Source: Allodiplogaster sudhausi (Eukaryota > Nematoda > Chromadorea > Rhabditida > Diplogasteridae). From it: DNA of 64,000 nt. Of this stretch, positions 36,376 through 49,190 are shown one piece after another. The stretch's first letter is position 1. Every line of letters starts with the position of its first letter. A program made the translations under genes and the position numbers. The DNA is taken from contig CALZFC010000092.1 in the NCBI GenBank assembly GCA_945643635.1, forward strand, positions 938,501 to 1,002,500. Direction: 5' to 3'. Under the pieces are notes generated by a model. That model saw nothing but the letters and a program-made list of their open reading frames with translations, had not been told where the DNA came from and ran no database searches.

Positions 36376-36703
36376 GCCGAATATTTCACCGTTCGGTTGG
36401 GGGTCGAATTTCTTCCAACCCCCCCCCCCCCCCGATCCCCCCGTTTCCTTAGGCAGTTCAGAGAAGACGAATCGTTAGCGTTTTCAGGATAGCATTGCTT
36501 AAACCCACTCCACTGATAGGCTAAAGACACAGTTTCATCCAGCCCCATTGCTTTTTTTTCTCATTCCTGGTGGTATTATTGTAGTTCTTACATAATTCTG
36601 TCTGATGGGATTCCAGATAAACGTAGCAATTTATATGCAATGTATGTGGATAAAACAAAGTCATCACAGATCAGCAGACACATAGGTATTGCAATGGAAA
36701 GTT

Positions 36704-37970
36704 TCAGGAGTCTTCTTCAGAATCGGATGCATATTCATTGGGTGCAGCCTCGTTTTGGGTGGCAGCTCTGGCTGCGGCTTGCAAGAGAGCGACCGTCTCG
36801 GAATCTTTTGCCTCGTCGACAGGCAGGCGCCTCTGCTGGTTACGCACGGTCGGATTAGCGCCGGCTTCCAGGAGAAGCTGAACGCATTTTGCATGGCCCC
36901 GCCAAGCTGCCGCATGCAAGGCCGTGTCACCGATCTTGTTCTGCAAAGAGATTGACAATATGTCAGCGGAAAGCGGGGCCACGTGGATTCATGCTCTTTT
37001 GGTATTCATCAGCTGTACTGCTTCCATTGCTAGGGTCATTGGTGCATACCGTTCTGATAGTGTTTTATCACGTATCTTCTTATCATTTCTATCCTATTCG
37101 CTCTCTCTTCTTTTTCAACTCCCCCCCCCTCCCCGTCCCATTCTCTTCGTTTAGTCAGCTGGGTGAATTTGAGACTCAGAATGCGGTTTGTCCGCACTCC
37201 TCATCCTTACGGTTAAATCGATTAGTCTGGTTGTATGAGTGCGAACTTACCTGTGACGAGAGACTAATGTTAGGGATAGAGAGGAGCAGAGAGACAATGC
37301 TGTCATGGCCTCCATGGCTTGCCCAATACAGCGCAGTCGAACCAGATCGGTCGAGACTGTTAACGGACACCTGAGGAACATGACCATACGTAATGAGAGC
37401 GAAGAATCATTTTTGCCCTGTCCCTTTTCCCGTCTTGTGCAATAACATGAGTGCTTATTGCACAATATTAGAGACTGTTACTAAACCTCATTTTCGAGGC
37501 ACTCCTGGAGGAATTGAGTATTTCCCCGCTTCGCAGCCTCGTGCAAGGGATTCGCAAGTTGCTCGACATTTTCACTCTCCACTGAAATTTTGGGTGAGGA
37601 GTGGAACAAACAGAACAGAGACCGCATGAACACAACATCGTTCTTAAGGGCTAACGAATTACAGCGAATGGAATGGAAGAAGTAACACATATAACAGATT
37701 AACAAAAAGAGCTGACCATAGTTGGCCGGCACGAGTCCCCTGCTCTTCCCGCAGCGAGCAGGCAGCCAATCTCCATTGGCAATGGCCGCGTCGGTCACAT
37801 AGATGATGTCGCCTTCAGCAAAGGACATCTCCGCATCCTGCAGTATTTGTACTCTTGACATTCAACGGTAGCCTCTGACAAACCGATCTGGCAGAGTAGT
37901 CATAGAGAGCGCGGAAGACTTTCACTCGTCCAGGCTTCGGCGCCGGCGCCGGAGGGGCGGGGGCACTCAT
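36704..37970 (-). CDS. OSTF1: OSTF1-like SH3 and ankyrin-repeat adaptor
   Basis: A small cytosolic adaptor known in vertebrates as osteoclast-stimulating factor 1, which binds signalling partners through an SH3 domain. Exons run from ATG 37970 to about 37893, about 37840-37716, about 37582-37487, 37370-37251 and 36940-36704. The SH3 domain shows [29 protein letters not shown] and GLVPANY. Three ankyrin units follow: [40 protein letters not shown] and [20 protein letters not shown]. The protein ends in the acidic tail [10 protein letters not shown] Pro/Ala-rich start ([14 protein letters not shown]) precedes the SH3 domain, as in the family. Total about 215 aa, matching the usual length. Confident identification. 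Confidence 0.93.
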
Positions 37971-38208
37971 CTGGACGCCGTCGCCGAGGGCAACCACAGC
38001 TGAATCCTATTTCTAGTGTAGGGGTACTGCCACCCCTTGCGCGCTCCTCTGGACGACGCGTGTCCCGCGATCTTCTCTGCGCAGGACGAGTCTGTAAAGA
38101 TTGCTTGCACGGATCGTGAAATGAGGAATTTCAGGGGAACGTTAGAAGTTTTTGCGCTCGCTTTTATGGTTTGTATTGAAAGTGAATGAATGTATCAGTT
38201 GACTCACT

Positions 38209-38264
<56 letters not shown>

Positions 38265-38394
38265 ACACTCCTGGTCAATTTGTCTTTCGCCTGAGTCGCG
38301 TACCATAATTGATTCTTTATCTATGTTCCGGCTCATTGTCTTCTCATTTTTATTTTATTATTATTTTTTATTTTTGCAGGATGTCAGCATAGTC
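37971..38394. promoter_or_regulatory. Divergent interval with (CT)n tract
   Basis: The OSTF1-like gene and the small plus-strand gene start about 425 bases apart, pointing away from each other. A (CT)n tract lies at 38214-38261. A strong acceptor (TTTTTGCAG) at about 38372-38380 precedes the ATG at 38395, so the plus gene probably has a non-coding first exon or a leader splice here. Confidence 0.5.
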
Positions 38395-38913
38395 ATGGAC
38401 AGTGGCTCTACTCAGAGCTCTTTCGACGATGTGTGGGAGACAAAGGAGGGAGACAAGAGAGGGGACGAGTACATGAGGTGTTTGGATCACTTCGAATGGC
38501 TCGCAGAACGCCTTGGGGCGGGCTACGACATCAGTGGTGACCTCGACAGTTTCGACGTGTCCGGTTTCGGTGGATCGGATGTCACCGATAATGAGCTGCA
38601 AGTTGTCCACAATCTCCTACGTTACCTGGTATCTTTTAAGCAATTATACCGGAAAAATCGTGAATATTTTAATATTACTTACAGGAACAACAGAGGCGTT
38701 GCGAAAGTCAGCTGTCATCTACGATGGGAAGCCTAGAACATTCCCTGCCAGCCCAGAACCACAGAGCGAGTCCATCGCAATCTGCCCTTTATTACGAATG
38801 CAAGAAACTCCATGTCCCTGACTTGGTCTATCTCTCCGTCTTCATTGCCTTTTTGGCTGTTATGTATTCTCTATTTGTCCCTGCATATAATTCCCCACCC
38901 AGAGTCACTCGCT
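38395..38913 (+). CDS. Small tail-anchored membrane protein, family not recognised
   Basis: Two exons, 38395-38628 and 38688-38913, joined at a phase-0 GT-AG intron of about 59 bases, give about 153 aa. The N-terminal part is acidic and probably cytosolic (MDSGSTQSSFDDVWETKEGD, then GYDISGDLDSFDVSGFGGSD). A short helical stretch (DNELQVVHNLLRYLEQQRRC) may be a coiled coil. Near the C terminus is one hydrophobic helix, VYLSVFIAFLAVMYSLFV, followed by only about nine residues (PAYNSPPRVTR). This is the layout of a tail-anchored protein of the ER, outer mitochondrial or nuclear membrane. I do not recognise the family. An upstream in-frame part is possible if an earlier exon was missed. Confidence 0.6.
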
Positions 38914-39286
38914 GACCCCTCTCTCCTCTCCCCGTTTTACGTCTTTCATATTGCCCTTATAATACCTACGGTTACTGCTTTCATGTTTTGACCTGAAAGT
39001 GCCTTTATTTAGCCTTTGTAACAACGCTACAGAGAGCTCAACAGTATTCAGTACACGTATGTGATAGATGGAACGTATCCATATTAACACATTAATTATG
39101 CAAATAACATAATTAGTTTACAGGAACCAGTCAATCAATATAAAAGAAATAATAAAAGAGAGAGGTCAAGTATGTGCATCAAGAACACCAAGGAACCACT
39201 GCTCGAAAAAAAAATGACTCGTAGACAAAAGGGCGGAATGAGATGTACCATTTCATCAGTAGTAGGGTAAAGTAAAAGAAGAGCAG

Positions 39287-42200
39287 CTATGCATCCGACT
39301 CTTCCTTCTTTTCGAGATCACGGAACTTCTCAATGCTCCTTTGCACTCCGGGTGAGACGATGTCCCTGAAATGATCTGATAGATTGACCTCCTGACCCAG
39401 AGTGAGAACTGACAAGTACGTCGCGACTGCCTCTTTGTGGTTGCCCGGGGTGGTTGTGCAGTCGACGATCCTGAGGATGTCCTCGACCTGCAGGACGCGT
39501 TCCTCAGCTTTGGCTGGCTCGGCACTCGCCAGTCTTCCTCCGGCAGCCGCAGCCTGCCCCGCCCTCCTCCGGCTTCGCCTCCTCTCGGTCTCCTTCGGAG
39601 CCGGCGACTCCTCCTTTGGCTCCTTCATTAGGAACATCAGCGAGTTTGAAGGCCCGGGGGCTGTTGCTTCATCGTCAACCTCAAGAAGCAACTTCACACG
39701 TATTGTTTTTGCACCATAGCTGCATAATACAACTGCTGAAACAATAATTTGCGGGAAGCAAATTGTTTAGCGAACCTTGACGGGGTGGTGAATGGAGAGG
39801 GCAAATAGCATGGACTCCTCTTCGTCTGGCAACTTCTCTCCATCTACTACCTCTTCCTCTTCTTTTCCCGACTTTGCTTGGCTGTCTGTCCTAGTTTTCA
39901 CCTGAAATTTTTTTTGTTATCAGGGAAATTTTCAAAACAATTTGCAAAAATATCTGTAACTAAAGGAGTGGAGTCGAACTTACTGGATTCTTAAGTTGGA
40001 CGCGCATCGGACGCTGGCAACGGTAGAAGTGAGCAGCAGCGGAGCGGCCATCCCGGGTGGAGAAGCCGCAGTCGCAGGAGACCGAGCTGCTCCACGAGGA
40101 AGCCAGACTACGCAGGGGGGCCTCCCTCTCGCGGCCGTCGGAGAAGGTGATCAGACGACGGGCTGCCAAGGGCAACTGCAAAGGAGGAGAGGTGAGGAAG
40201 AGAGAGGGAGAGAGAGAGAGAGACTGACATTGTTAGCGATGCGAAGACAGAGAGCACATCTGCCTGGCCGGAGGGAGGAGGGCAGCAGCCGGCAAGAAGA
40301 GCAGAGTTGGATGTTCTCCTCCACCACCACCAGACGGGAACGGCGGCGGTCACGCGCATGCGGCTTCTGAATTCTCTTCTCGTACCGTCCAATAACAAAT
40401 GACAGCAACAGTTTATATTCCTATTTATATATAGATGGAAAAATCACACTTCCAGGATAAAGCGGGAAAGCTTCAGTAAAGATTGAGACTACCGACAATA
40501 ACACAATAGCCACTTAATTAAGGCTTTTCTTTCTTTCTACATTCCAGTAAAATATAAACGAATACCCTTCTGCGCAAGATGTATTGCTCGTGTTTAATAG
40601 AGAAGTGATCCCTGGAGTGGCGATTCCGGTCTGCGGTGCAAGTGAAGCTCTGAGCACAGCGATCGCAGGCGAAGCGTCTGTTCGGCCCCTCTGGCACTAT
40701 CGGAACTTCCAGGCCCAACTCTCTACGTCGCATTCCCACTCCAAGGGCACCTGAGAGGGCCGACGTGTATGACACACATAAAATAGAGAAAGGGTCAAAA
40801 CATTTAATATGAAAGGTATCAATTATTACCATCTTTCTTGATGCCGCCTTTGAGAATTTCGTGCTTCTCCATGTGCGAGAGGAAGGTTCTTACGTGAAGG
40901 ACACTTCGTTTCCGCTTCGGGTCCAGTGAAATCGACACGGAATAAGTGCAGAATGGACACATCAGATGTCCTGTTCCTGCAAAGTATAGATGTTTCTGTT
41001 AGAGAACACGCAGCCAATCTAATTACAAAAATGATGGCAGACAAGGAAGGAAGCAGCTCGACTTGTAAGGACCTCACTTTTATAAGGGAAAACGCTGACC
41101 AGCATGTTTCTGAGCAACGTGATCGAAGAGATGAAGTCGGAGATTACATCGGTAGGTGCAGCGGGAACAGCGATAAGGGGCCTCGAGGTCTTGGTGGAGT
41201 GCGAGATGGTGGGCCAGCGAGGGCTCCTGCAAGAACTCCTTTGTCATTCCTCAGAAGCCATTGTAGGCCAAGACACACAAACCGCAACATCCAAAAAGTT
41301 TGGAGAAGACTGACCTTTACCTCTTTCTCACAAATCGCACAAGTGTTGTCGCTGACAGCTTGGACTACCCGTGAATGAGCTCGCGTGTAATGAACCTGAA
41401 AGAAAAGTCTTTGACTGAACAGCACCCTAGGGTCTTATGACCAGAAACCAGATTTTTCTCTTAATATTACGTGCCCCCTTCTTAACACCCATTTCCATTG
41501 CTTTCACATTATTAAGTGGAAGCTTTAGTATCGAAATGTATGCTGAGCTGTGGGATTTGAGCGTGACCCACGCTGGCCAATACCTGCATGCGGTAAGGAG
41601 TGGGGAAGCGGGCGAGGCACTGCGGGCACTGGCCGAGGGAGTCGACATCCGAGTGGCCCGCCTCCACTTCTTCCGTCGTTGGCGTCCACTGCACGACGTG
41701 TGCCCATGCATGGCACATCATGCTGATGTTCCCAGTCACCAGTCGCATGCACTCTTCGTCGTAGGTGCACTGCCAAGGAACACACAATCAATATTACAAT
41801 CGAGAGAAAAGATCGCGTGCAAAATAATCACTTAATTTAACGTGAAAAACGGTCTTTCTTTTCCTCCGTAAACTGAAATAATGCAACAAAAATTACAGTA
41901 GGACAGTTCCGGCAAAGTTTTGTCTAGTACTAACACGGAATCTGTAGTTGACAACAGCACTGTCATCGCGGGTATCGGCCTCTCCCTGGGCCAGGCTCGC
42001 CGCGTCCTTCTTCTCCGCTTCGAATACGTAGTTGTTCAGTCTCGCTGAGGGAACGGGCTCGAGGGAGTGGGGAGGTTGACCTTCACTGAAAAGTACTCAA
42101 AACTTTGATGAACAATAGGGAAGATTTAGGAAGTGATACCCTGTATGTTTTGGTTGAAACAACAATTTCGTTTAAAATATGCGTGCATGTATACTTTGAA

Positions 42201-42937
42201 TCGACAGAAGAGTCGCAAGAATCCCTGGCTCCCTCCCGAGTGAGTTGAGGAGGATCACGGACACCACGAGAAGACAGCACATTCGATGAAGTTCCACTCA
42301 GCGAAGGCGGCCGAACCGTCGGTTGAGAAGTCAGCAGTGTTGTCGGCGGCCGCAAAGGCAACTGAACACATCTAGGATGGATACAAACTACCATTCATGG
42401 ACGGATGCGATCGGCCTCTGCTATGATCGATTCAATCGATAGTACTTCATGAACACTAGGTCAACGTACTGTAGCCCCAAAATATCAGTATTTAGAATTT
42501 TTAAAGTAATTAAAGCAAAATCACGTGAAAACCTGTGATGCGTGAGAAATGGGAGGACAACCCTTGCCACTCCGTCCATTCGGTTGCGAGATGGAGACGG
42601 CGTCGCCATTCTTGATGAGCATGGGCCTCCGCCCAGCCTGAGTGGTCCACTGGAGGCGCGGCGGGGGGCGGCTGCTATGGCCGGCGACTCCAGGCTGGGG
42701 GCGGCTGCTATGGGCAGCGACTCCCGGCTGGGAGCGGCTGCCAGAGCCAGCGACTCCCGACTGCTGTCTCGGCGGCGCGATTACAACTCGAGCGCGTGGC
42801 TGGCCGCCCGCGCCGTTCTGCGAGAAGGGTCTCGGCCCATTCAAGAAGTCCAAGTTGAGCGGGCGCGTGCTGACGAATGCCGTGGCAGTGATGCGCACGG
42901 AGTCGTCATCGCTGTCCAGCTCGATTACGTCGGCCAT
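39287..42937 (-). CDS. C2H2 zinc-finger nuclear protein
   Basis: Likely a nuclear DNA- or chromatin-binding protein. The first exon (42937-42534) starts MADVIELDSDDDSV, a SUMO-interaction-like motif, and then has a Gly/Arg/Pro/Ser-rich tract with repeats of the form SRPQPGVAGHSSR. Later exons (about 42378-42197, 42086-41940, 41770-41584, 41400-41330, 41243-41112, 40993-40830, 40750-40597, 40385-40240, 40175-39990, 39900-39776, 39697-39287) carry C2H2 units: CPQCLARF...VHYTRAH, CAICEKE, YRCSRCTYRCNLRLHLFDHV, GHLMCPFCTYSVS...FLSHMEKH and FACDRCAQSF...NRHSRDHF, and a Cys-rich CSSCRLL...CALC part. The C terminus has acidic and Ala/Arg-rich segments and ends KKEESDA. The units are widely spaced and irregular, like adaptor-type zinc-finger proteins (ZNF280/ZNF592 style), but I cannot assign a family. 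Exon borders are approximate. Confidence 0.65.
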
Positions 42938-44419
42938 CGGCCACGTCGATGCTGCTAAGGAAGAGAATACTTTGAGTACTGGATCGCCTTCTCGGCACGA
43001 CCAAAATATTCCAAAAAAATAATGTATGAGAGCAGTTATACAATGAAATCAAGAACGCAAATAAAATTAAGCAATCGCTCTGCTCGCCCTAAAACATTGG
43101 CTGGAAAATATCGTGCAATTTTGGGAGCAAAGCAAACTTTCGGTGAGTGGAAGAAATGAACTATACAGCGGCCCAGGCACCCTTCGAGGTGCAAGTACCT
43201 GCTTTTATCCTTCACACACTCACAAGTTGTAGCTAGATATAGAATTTTATCCAACGATTAAGTGAACCATTTCACATGAAAAAAAAAACATTTTTCTGAC
43301 GGTAAAGGCGCAAGAGCCATAGCTAGAGCAATCAATACACTATTGCTATCAACCAAACAGTCCACACTGCTTATACAAGGAAATGATGGTCACCGTCACT
43401 GCAAATCAATAAACAAAGATGCCGCTATCCAATCTATTCAGCGATCTCCCGACACGCTTTTCTGTCAAATGTTTATAGTGCCCCTCAAAGTTGCCCGCGA
43501 ACGTATTCTGTAGTATTTTTAGCGCGTGATTCAAATGCATTATTTTCATACTGTACCGTACATAAATCTCTACATGTACATACGATGAATATTTATTTCA
43601 TGTCTTTGTTTATATTTAAAACTCTGGGCTGTCTCTTTTTCAATAATTAGAAAAATATCTTCGCTCTTGTTCCGCTTGTACTTTAGAAATTGTATGCTCT
43701 TCGGCAACGAACTTCCTTTATTCGTACGTTTAATTTACATCAATGATTTATGGAAGAAGCTGCCGTAGAGGCCCCTCTTATTTAGTCTTCTCTTCTTCTC
43801 TGCTGTTACTTTTATGTAGTCTATTCATCCCCACCCCCGTGTAGCCAATATAAAAGAAATGTTTCCCCAACTAGAAAGACAACACCATAAATTGGTTTAT
43901 GTCAACGATGAACGAGGCGAAATAAATCTGAAATGAAAGACGCTCTCGTTTGTTAGAAGCAACAGAAATCTCTTTGTTGCAAGAGAGAATAGAAAAGAGA
44001 CGGGGAAGACTTGAGTTCCCGCAACACAAGTGAGAATCACAGAAGAATTATTGCATACATCAAAAACAAGTGGACAAATCAATAAGACAGAATAAGGCAA
44101 ATGAACTGAGCTGACGAGGCAAGAAATCAATTGTAGATCATGAGATAGATCACGGTTTCACAGAAGTGACTGTAAATTTAGATATAGAAACTAAAGGTTA
44201 ATAACAAAGATTTGTATAACTTAAACAATACGATTTTTAACACGAACGATGAACTAAAGTAGAGAGGCAAAGCAATGAGAAGTAACGCGTGTGCTCCAAT
44301 AGCTTTCTTCACGAACAACGTCTGAAGAATATGTTAAAGCACGGAATAAAAATAATGGGATATAAATTATTAATAAGATATTGTTTTGGGATGAAGGTGA
44401 ATGGAATGAATAATCGAGC
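42938..44419. other. AT-rich interval without recognisable gene
   Basis: About 1.5 kb between the zinc-finger gene start and the cuticlin gene stop. No conserved frame. It should hold the zinc-finger gene promoter and the 3' UTR of the cuticlin-like gene. Confidence 0.55.
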
Positions 44420-46128
44420 TTATGGTGTGAAGTCTTTTTGAAAGCGACTTCGTCTGACGAGGAGAAGAGTGAGGAGAGCAGAGAGGAGGCAGAGAGAAAG
44501 AGAGAGAAGAGGCAGAGCGGGCAGCAGTGCACGTGGCATGCACACCCGCGACGCCGCGGCCAGCCGCTCCTCGGCGTCCAGCACCAGCAGCTCCCTCGTA
44601 GCCACATCCACTTCCATGTGGGACACTGCCGCTTCGTCTTCCGCGAGTGAAGCGGCACGCCGCGTCCGGTTGTGAGAGGTCGCCTCTCCAGTCACGTCTC
44701 TATCACCATCACACTTTGGTGGCTAGAAAAATTAACCTGTTTTAAATAACATTTGAAACTTTCTAAACACGGCTCCCCAATCTTGTTACTTTTCTAGAGT
44801 CTCTAACCTTTTTACATTAATTCCGACTATATTTGCACCGATATCCCTACTATGTTCTGAATCCTCGTAAAAAAAACCCACTCTACTCATGAATGCAGCC
44901 ACATCTCGAGCAGTTCCCCCAATGTTCGATATTATTTTCTTTAAAGATTAGATTAAATGCCTTGATGGGAATGAGCATCAATGTTGTATTTGTGAATGTT
45001 CATGAAGTCACTCCAACCGAGAATGTACCGCAGATCGAAATGCACATCGCTATTCAGACTGTTTTCAATCCCACAATGTTGCTCACTTTCTCGTGAAATT
45101 GTAGGGCAGTTCCCCTCCGCTCTTCCCTTTTTCAATGCCTCTCTTCCCTTTCCCTCTTTTTCATATGACCTGGTCCGTTTTCTTTCTGTTATGCGAACAT
45201 CGCCTTCATTTCCGAAGAAGGAGAAGACGCAGTTAGGTCTCGGTCGAAAGAGAAATTACGAGGGAATTACAAAGGGCGAATAAAAGTGAGAAGAAGAGAA
45301 AGGAGGTGTCGAGGACCGAATAGAGGTCAATTCCACGGTTTCAGCTAATGACCAATAGAGTGAAAGCGAAGCGAAGTTACGGAAAGGGAGAGGAGGGCAG
45401 ATTGGGAAGGACGGAATCGAAAGAGGGGGACACGTGCACCCCATCTGCTGTCCCTTTCTGTATCTGTGTCAATCCCACGGTAATAACACGACCCGTTCAA
45501 ACTAACCTCTTTTATTTATTGTTAACCAAGAAGACTGCACCTGGAGAGTCTGAGATTCAGAAAAGGAGAACTGACTGTGATGTCTTGGCAGAGCCCCATC
45601 TGTTTCTGGCAGAGCCGAATCTGGCAAGTGAAGTAGAGTTGGTTGGAATCGGCATACTTGAAGACGTGAGAAGTGGCATGAGCCCTCATCAGAGTCTCGT
45701 CATAAGTCAGCTCAGACAGCAGGAAAGTATCCGTCGTGCAGCTGTAAAAGCAACTTCCAGCATTCACACTAACTATTACATGTCTTCGCCAATATAACTT
45801 ATAGATCGTAGAAACAGGGTGTCTCCTCTGGATAAGTGAAAGAAGGAATGACGAACCCATCAAAGTCAATGACTGCATGGTCATCTCCATCTCCGTCCGT
45901 CACAAAACACTTCTTCACCAGCATTCCCATCTCTGCTCCGTGGCACTCCCACACGTGGTACACCTCAAACCATAACTCGCCTTTCTTTTCGGTATTCCGA
46001 TAAATAATCCAGAGATATGTTCACTATCTCTTACTTTATCGGCGACCATTTCTCTCTCTCTCTTTTTTCTCTCTCTCTCTCTCTTTTTCTCTCTCTCTCT
46101 ATCTCTTTCGCTCTCACTTTCTCTCTCT

Positions 46129-46172
<44 letters not shown>

Positions 46173-46322
46173 GTCGCTTTCTCTCTTTCTCTTCCTGACA
46201 GTTTGTCCGACGCTAGCGAAAGTGAGAGGCGCGCCATCAAGACCATCGCTTCTAACGGAATACTCGCACGACGGCATTCGCATCTCATCTGCCAGCTCAG
46301 TTGTCGGAAGAGCACTGAAGAG

Positions 46323-46363
<41 letters not shown>

Positions 46364-46702
46364 CTAAGATAATGAGAGAGTTATAAATACCAAGGGGAAT
46401 AAAAGAGCTATAAAAAGCAAAGAATGAAGAGAGAGAGAGAGGCAGACAGACAGACCGACACTGAGAGAGAGAGAGAGAGATACCTGACGTCGATGGAAGA
46501 AGTAACAATCTCATCTGGCTCCATATAGAAGCAGCGGACATGGAATGCTCGGTCATTCTTGGTGATGAATCCGGCCGGGTGGAAGGAGACGATCACTGTC
46601 ACTACGAAGTTCACTCCGCGCGGATTCGCCTGTAGAGCATTCGCCTTTCTCCCCTTTCTCTCTCACTCTATCTATCACTCTATCTCTATTCTTTCCTGTA
46701 TA

Positions 46703-46774
<72 letters not shown>

Positions 46775-46971
46775 ATCTCCTCCCATCAATTCCATCTCCC
46801 TTCTTCCCCCACTCACAGATCGAAGTCGTTGCATTCCACACTTTCCAAGCGGAAGAGAGTATGAATTCGTGCCGTTGTTAGCATAGGATTGCCTGAACAT
46901 TCACATATTGACATGGTAAAAAGTTAAATCTTAAAACTGCTAGCAAAGTTAGCAAAAGAAAAGAGAGATGA

Positions 46972-47005
<34 letters not shown>

Positions 47006-47143
47006 AGAGATAGAGAGAGAGAGATTCTGACTTGCAAGACTTGTCCTTGGCTCGTCCCTTGACGAAAATGTTGCCTCTGAAGGGCTTGGCTGTTACGATA
47101 TCAAGTGCCAGGTCGTTCTCCTCACAAACCACCTTAGGCGTCC
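44420..47143 (-). CDS. Cuticlin-like ZP-domain protein with furin site and C-terminal membrane helix (5' end not found)
   Basis: ZP-domain cuticlins polymerise in the extracellular cuticle after release from the membrane. Exons join in phase: 47143-47032, 46892-46817, 46629-46484, 46314-46200, 45963-45857, 45741-45576, 44722-44420. The ZP-N part has VCEENDL and GNIFVKGRAKDKSC, then SYSLPLGKCGMQRLRS and ANPRGVNF. VIVSFHPAGFITKNDRAF and VRCFYMEPDE follow. The ZP-C part has PSCEYSVRSD, GQTVYHVWEC, KCFVTDGDGD, CTTDTFLL, HVFKYADSNQLYFTCQIRLC and DITPPKCDGD. A furin motif, NRTRR/AA, comes next, and a hydrophobic stretch (ALLPALPLLSLSLCLLSALL, then TLLL) before the short basic tail RRSRFQKDFTP. This is the full cuticlin precursor layout. 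The signal-peptide exon upstream of 47143 was not identified with confidence. The Cys pattern is conserved. Confidence 0.88.
46046..46175 (+). repeat. (CT)n microsatellite in cuticlin-like gene intron
   Basis: CT-rich tract between exons 46314-46200 and 45963-45857. Mirror-image tracts in other introns of this gene lie at 46323-46362 (GA), 46704-46770 (CT) and 46976-47025 (GA). Confidence 0.93.
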
Positions 47144-49190
47144 CTGAATTTTGTTGCTTTTAGAAAACAGACGAGCCAATAAATTGCGAAGAGACAATAT
47201 GAAATGACTATTGTAAGCATTACTCGCATGCAGATCTAAACCATGAACACTGCAATACTCGTTCTACTTTTGACTCTGAAGACACTGCTTGCTTGCTCCC
47301 TCTCGCTTTTTTCTAGTCAAGGTTACAACATCATCATTCCAATGGAGGTTTGATCCGTCTCGGGGACAGACAAAAAGAGAAGGAGACGAGAGAGAAAGTT
47401 GAAAACTCGGAGAATGCCGAAGATATCAGGTGGAAGAAGAGTAAAAGAAAGGATACAGTGGGATGGGCAGTGACTCGGAAACAGAACAGCAATGCAAAGA
47501 TGTCTCTTCACCAACCAACGATGGCGTTTTCCGTGTTGGATTCAACGTCCGTTATTTCAGAGGCAGCAAAGGCAAAAAGAGAAAGAAGGATGAGGTTTCT
47601 GCCGTCCATGGCAGAGAGGAGGGAACAGAGGAAAGAGGAAGGAAGAGCCTCGGGCAGGTTCGGATAGCGGAAGAAGCGAGCCGATTCCTGGGCCGTTTCA
47701 GTTGCGCAACTGAGATCTGAGTGGAGTGGGAATCCGTCTGAGATGAGGCCGAGAGGCAGGCTGAGGAGGATTGCAGGGGATCGCCCCGCCTTCCCCCTCA
47801 GGCATTCCCTCCCCCCTCTCCTTTACAGTCCTTTTACTCTCATTCTCTCTCTCCCTCCCTCGCTCTCTCTCTCCTCTCTCTTTTTCTCTTCAAGTTGAAT
47901 GAGTTTCAACCCTTCTCTCTCGGATCTGCGCGCGTTTTCTTCTCTAGGTGCAACTGACACCATTTGGTCTTCCTTCCTCCTCTCCTCAATTTGCCCTGAG
48001 GGGAGAGTTCTTTGACTCGCTCATCCCGATGCTCTCTTTTGTTGTTGTCCTCACTTCTCCAATCAGAAGTCGCCTCCAGATTAGGGACAGATCGCTTTGC
48101 TAACTTATCAGAGGGAATTAGTCTTGCATTTCCTTGTCCTTCCTAGTTCTCTTTCACGACTTTTTTTGTAGTTTCCTAAATCAGTTGAAGAGAAAAGAAT
48201 AGAATACGCCTGCCACAACTGATTTTCTCGTGGCGACAATGGATCGGAGCAGATTCACTCTTGCCTTTGAGGAGTAACGAAGACAGGAGAGCACGTGGGA
48301 ACGGCCTTGACTTCCATTCCATCCCTTAGCTCTCATTCTTCTTGTTTTACGACAGGGACTGGGCACCATCGCGTGGACACGAAACCACGAGAGGAGGAGC
48401 TTCAGGGGAAAAACAACTGAGAGAAATGAAGAAGGAGAGAATAAGAGAGAAAGAAAAAGGAAGGGAGAAATTGATAGTAGGAATCCTGTGGAATCATTAA
48501 TCAATTTATATGGCGGGAAACTGCAAATTCGACCCTAAGGAATGCTTTGGATATGATTGTTGCTCACTTTATAACAATTCAACAATGACCAGATCTCAGT
48601 CTCGCACTTCTTCTCCTTCCTTTCTCTCTCCCAGAACTACACTCTTGCCAGGGTCTATGCTAAACAATCTCAATCGAAATACTCCACGGGTTAATCCGTG
48701 GTGCAACTTTTATCCACCTTTCCCACTTCCACTTCCTCGTTCACACTCTTCCTTATGCTCATTCGTTCTTCTTCAATTCTCCCTCTTCCTCACTTCCAAT
48801 ATTTTTCTTTTTCTCTCTCTCTCTCTCTCTCTCTCGTTCTCTTTCTCTCCCTCCCGTATTCCATTCCTCCATCCCAGTAGAGTACGGATTTCGTTGCTCA
48901 ACTGCTTCTAGAACGCGGATTTGGAAAATCCGTCGACACTGACCCCGTTGTTGTTCATACTCACTCCTAACAGAACAATTGAAATAAGCATACATCTTTT
49001 TTCATGCATTAAATCGATGTAGGCAGAGGAAATGGCGAGATCAATATTATAGCAGTGAGAGAGATCAAGAGAACGAGAGAAAGAAACAAGAATACATCCT
49101 TTATCGTTGTGGCCAACAAAGTAACACGGATCCCCCAGTTCATTTCATGCTGCCCTTTATGCAAAGAGAGGAAAGAGAATAGTGCAGGGA
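47144..49190. other. Interval upstream of the cuticlin-like gene, no confident gene
   Basis: Should contain the promoter and the signal-peptide exon of the cuticlin-like gene. A frame at about 47219-47160 on the minus strand starts MLTIVISYCLF and is hydrophobic, but I could not connect it in phase to the exon at 47143. CT-rich tracts lie at 47838-47890 and 48810-48845. Other open frames here are low-complexity. Confidence 0.5.

Noticed and set aside
47350..47720. Plus-strand Lys/Glu/Arg-rich frame near 47.4 kb as a gene
   Set aside because: No conserved motif, no splice partners, low complexity; more likely part of the region upstream of the cuticlin-like gene.
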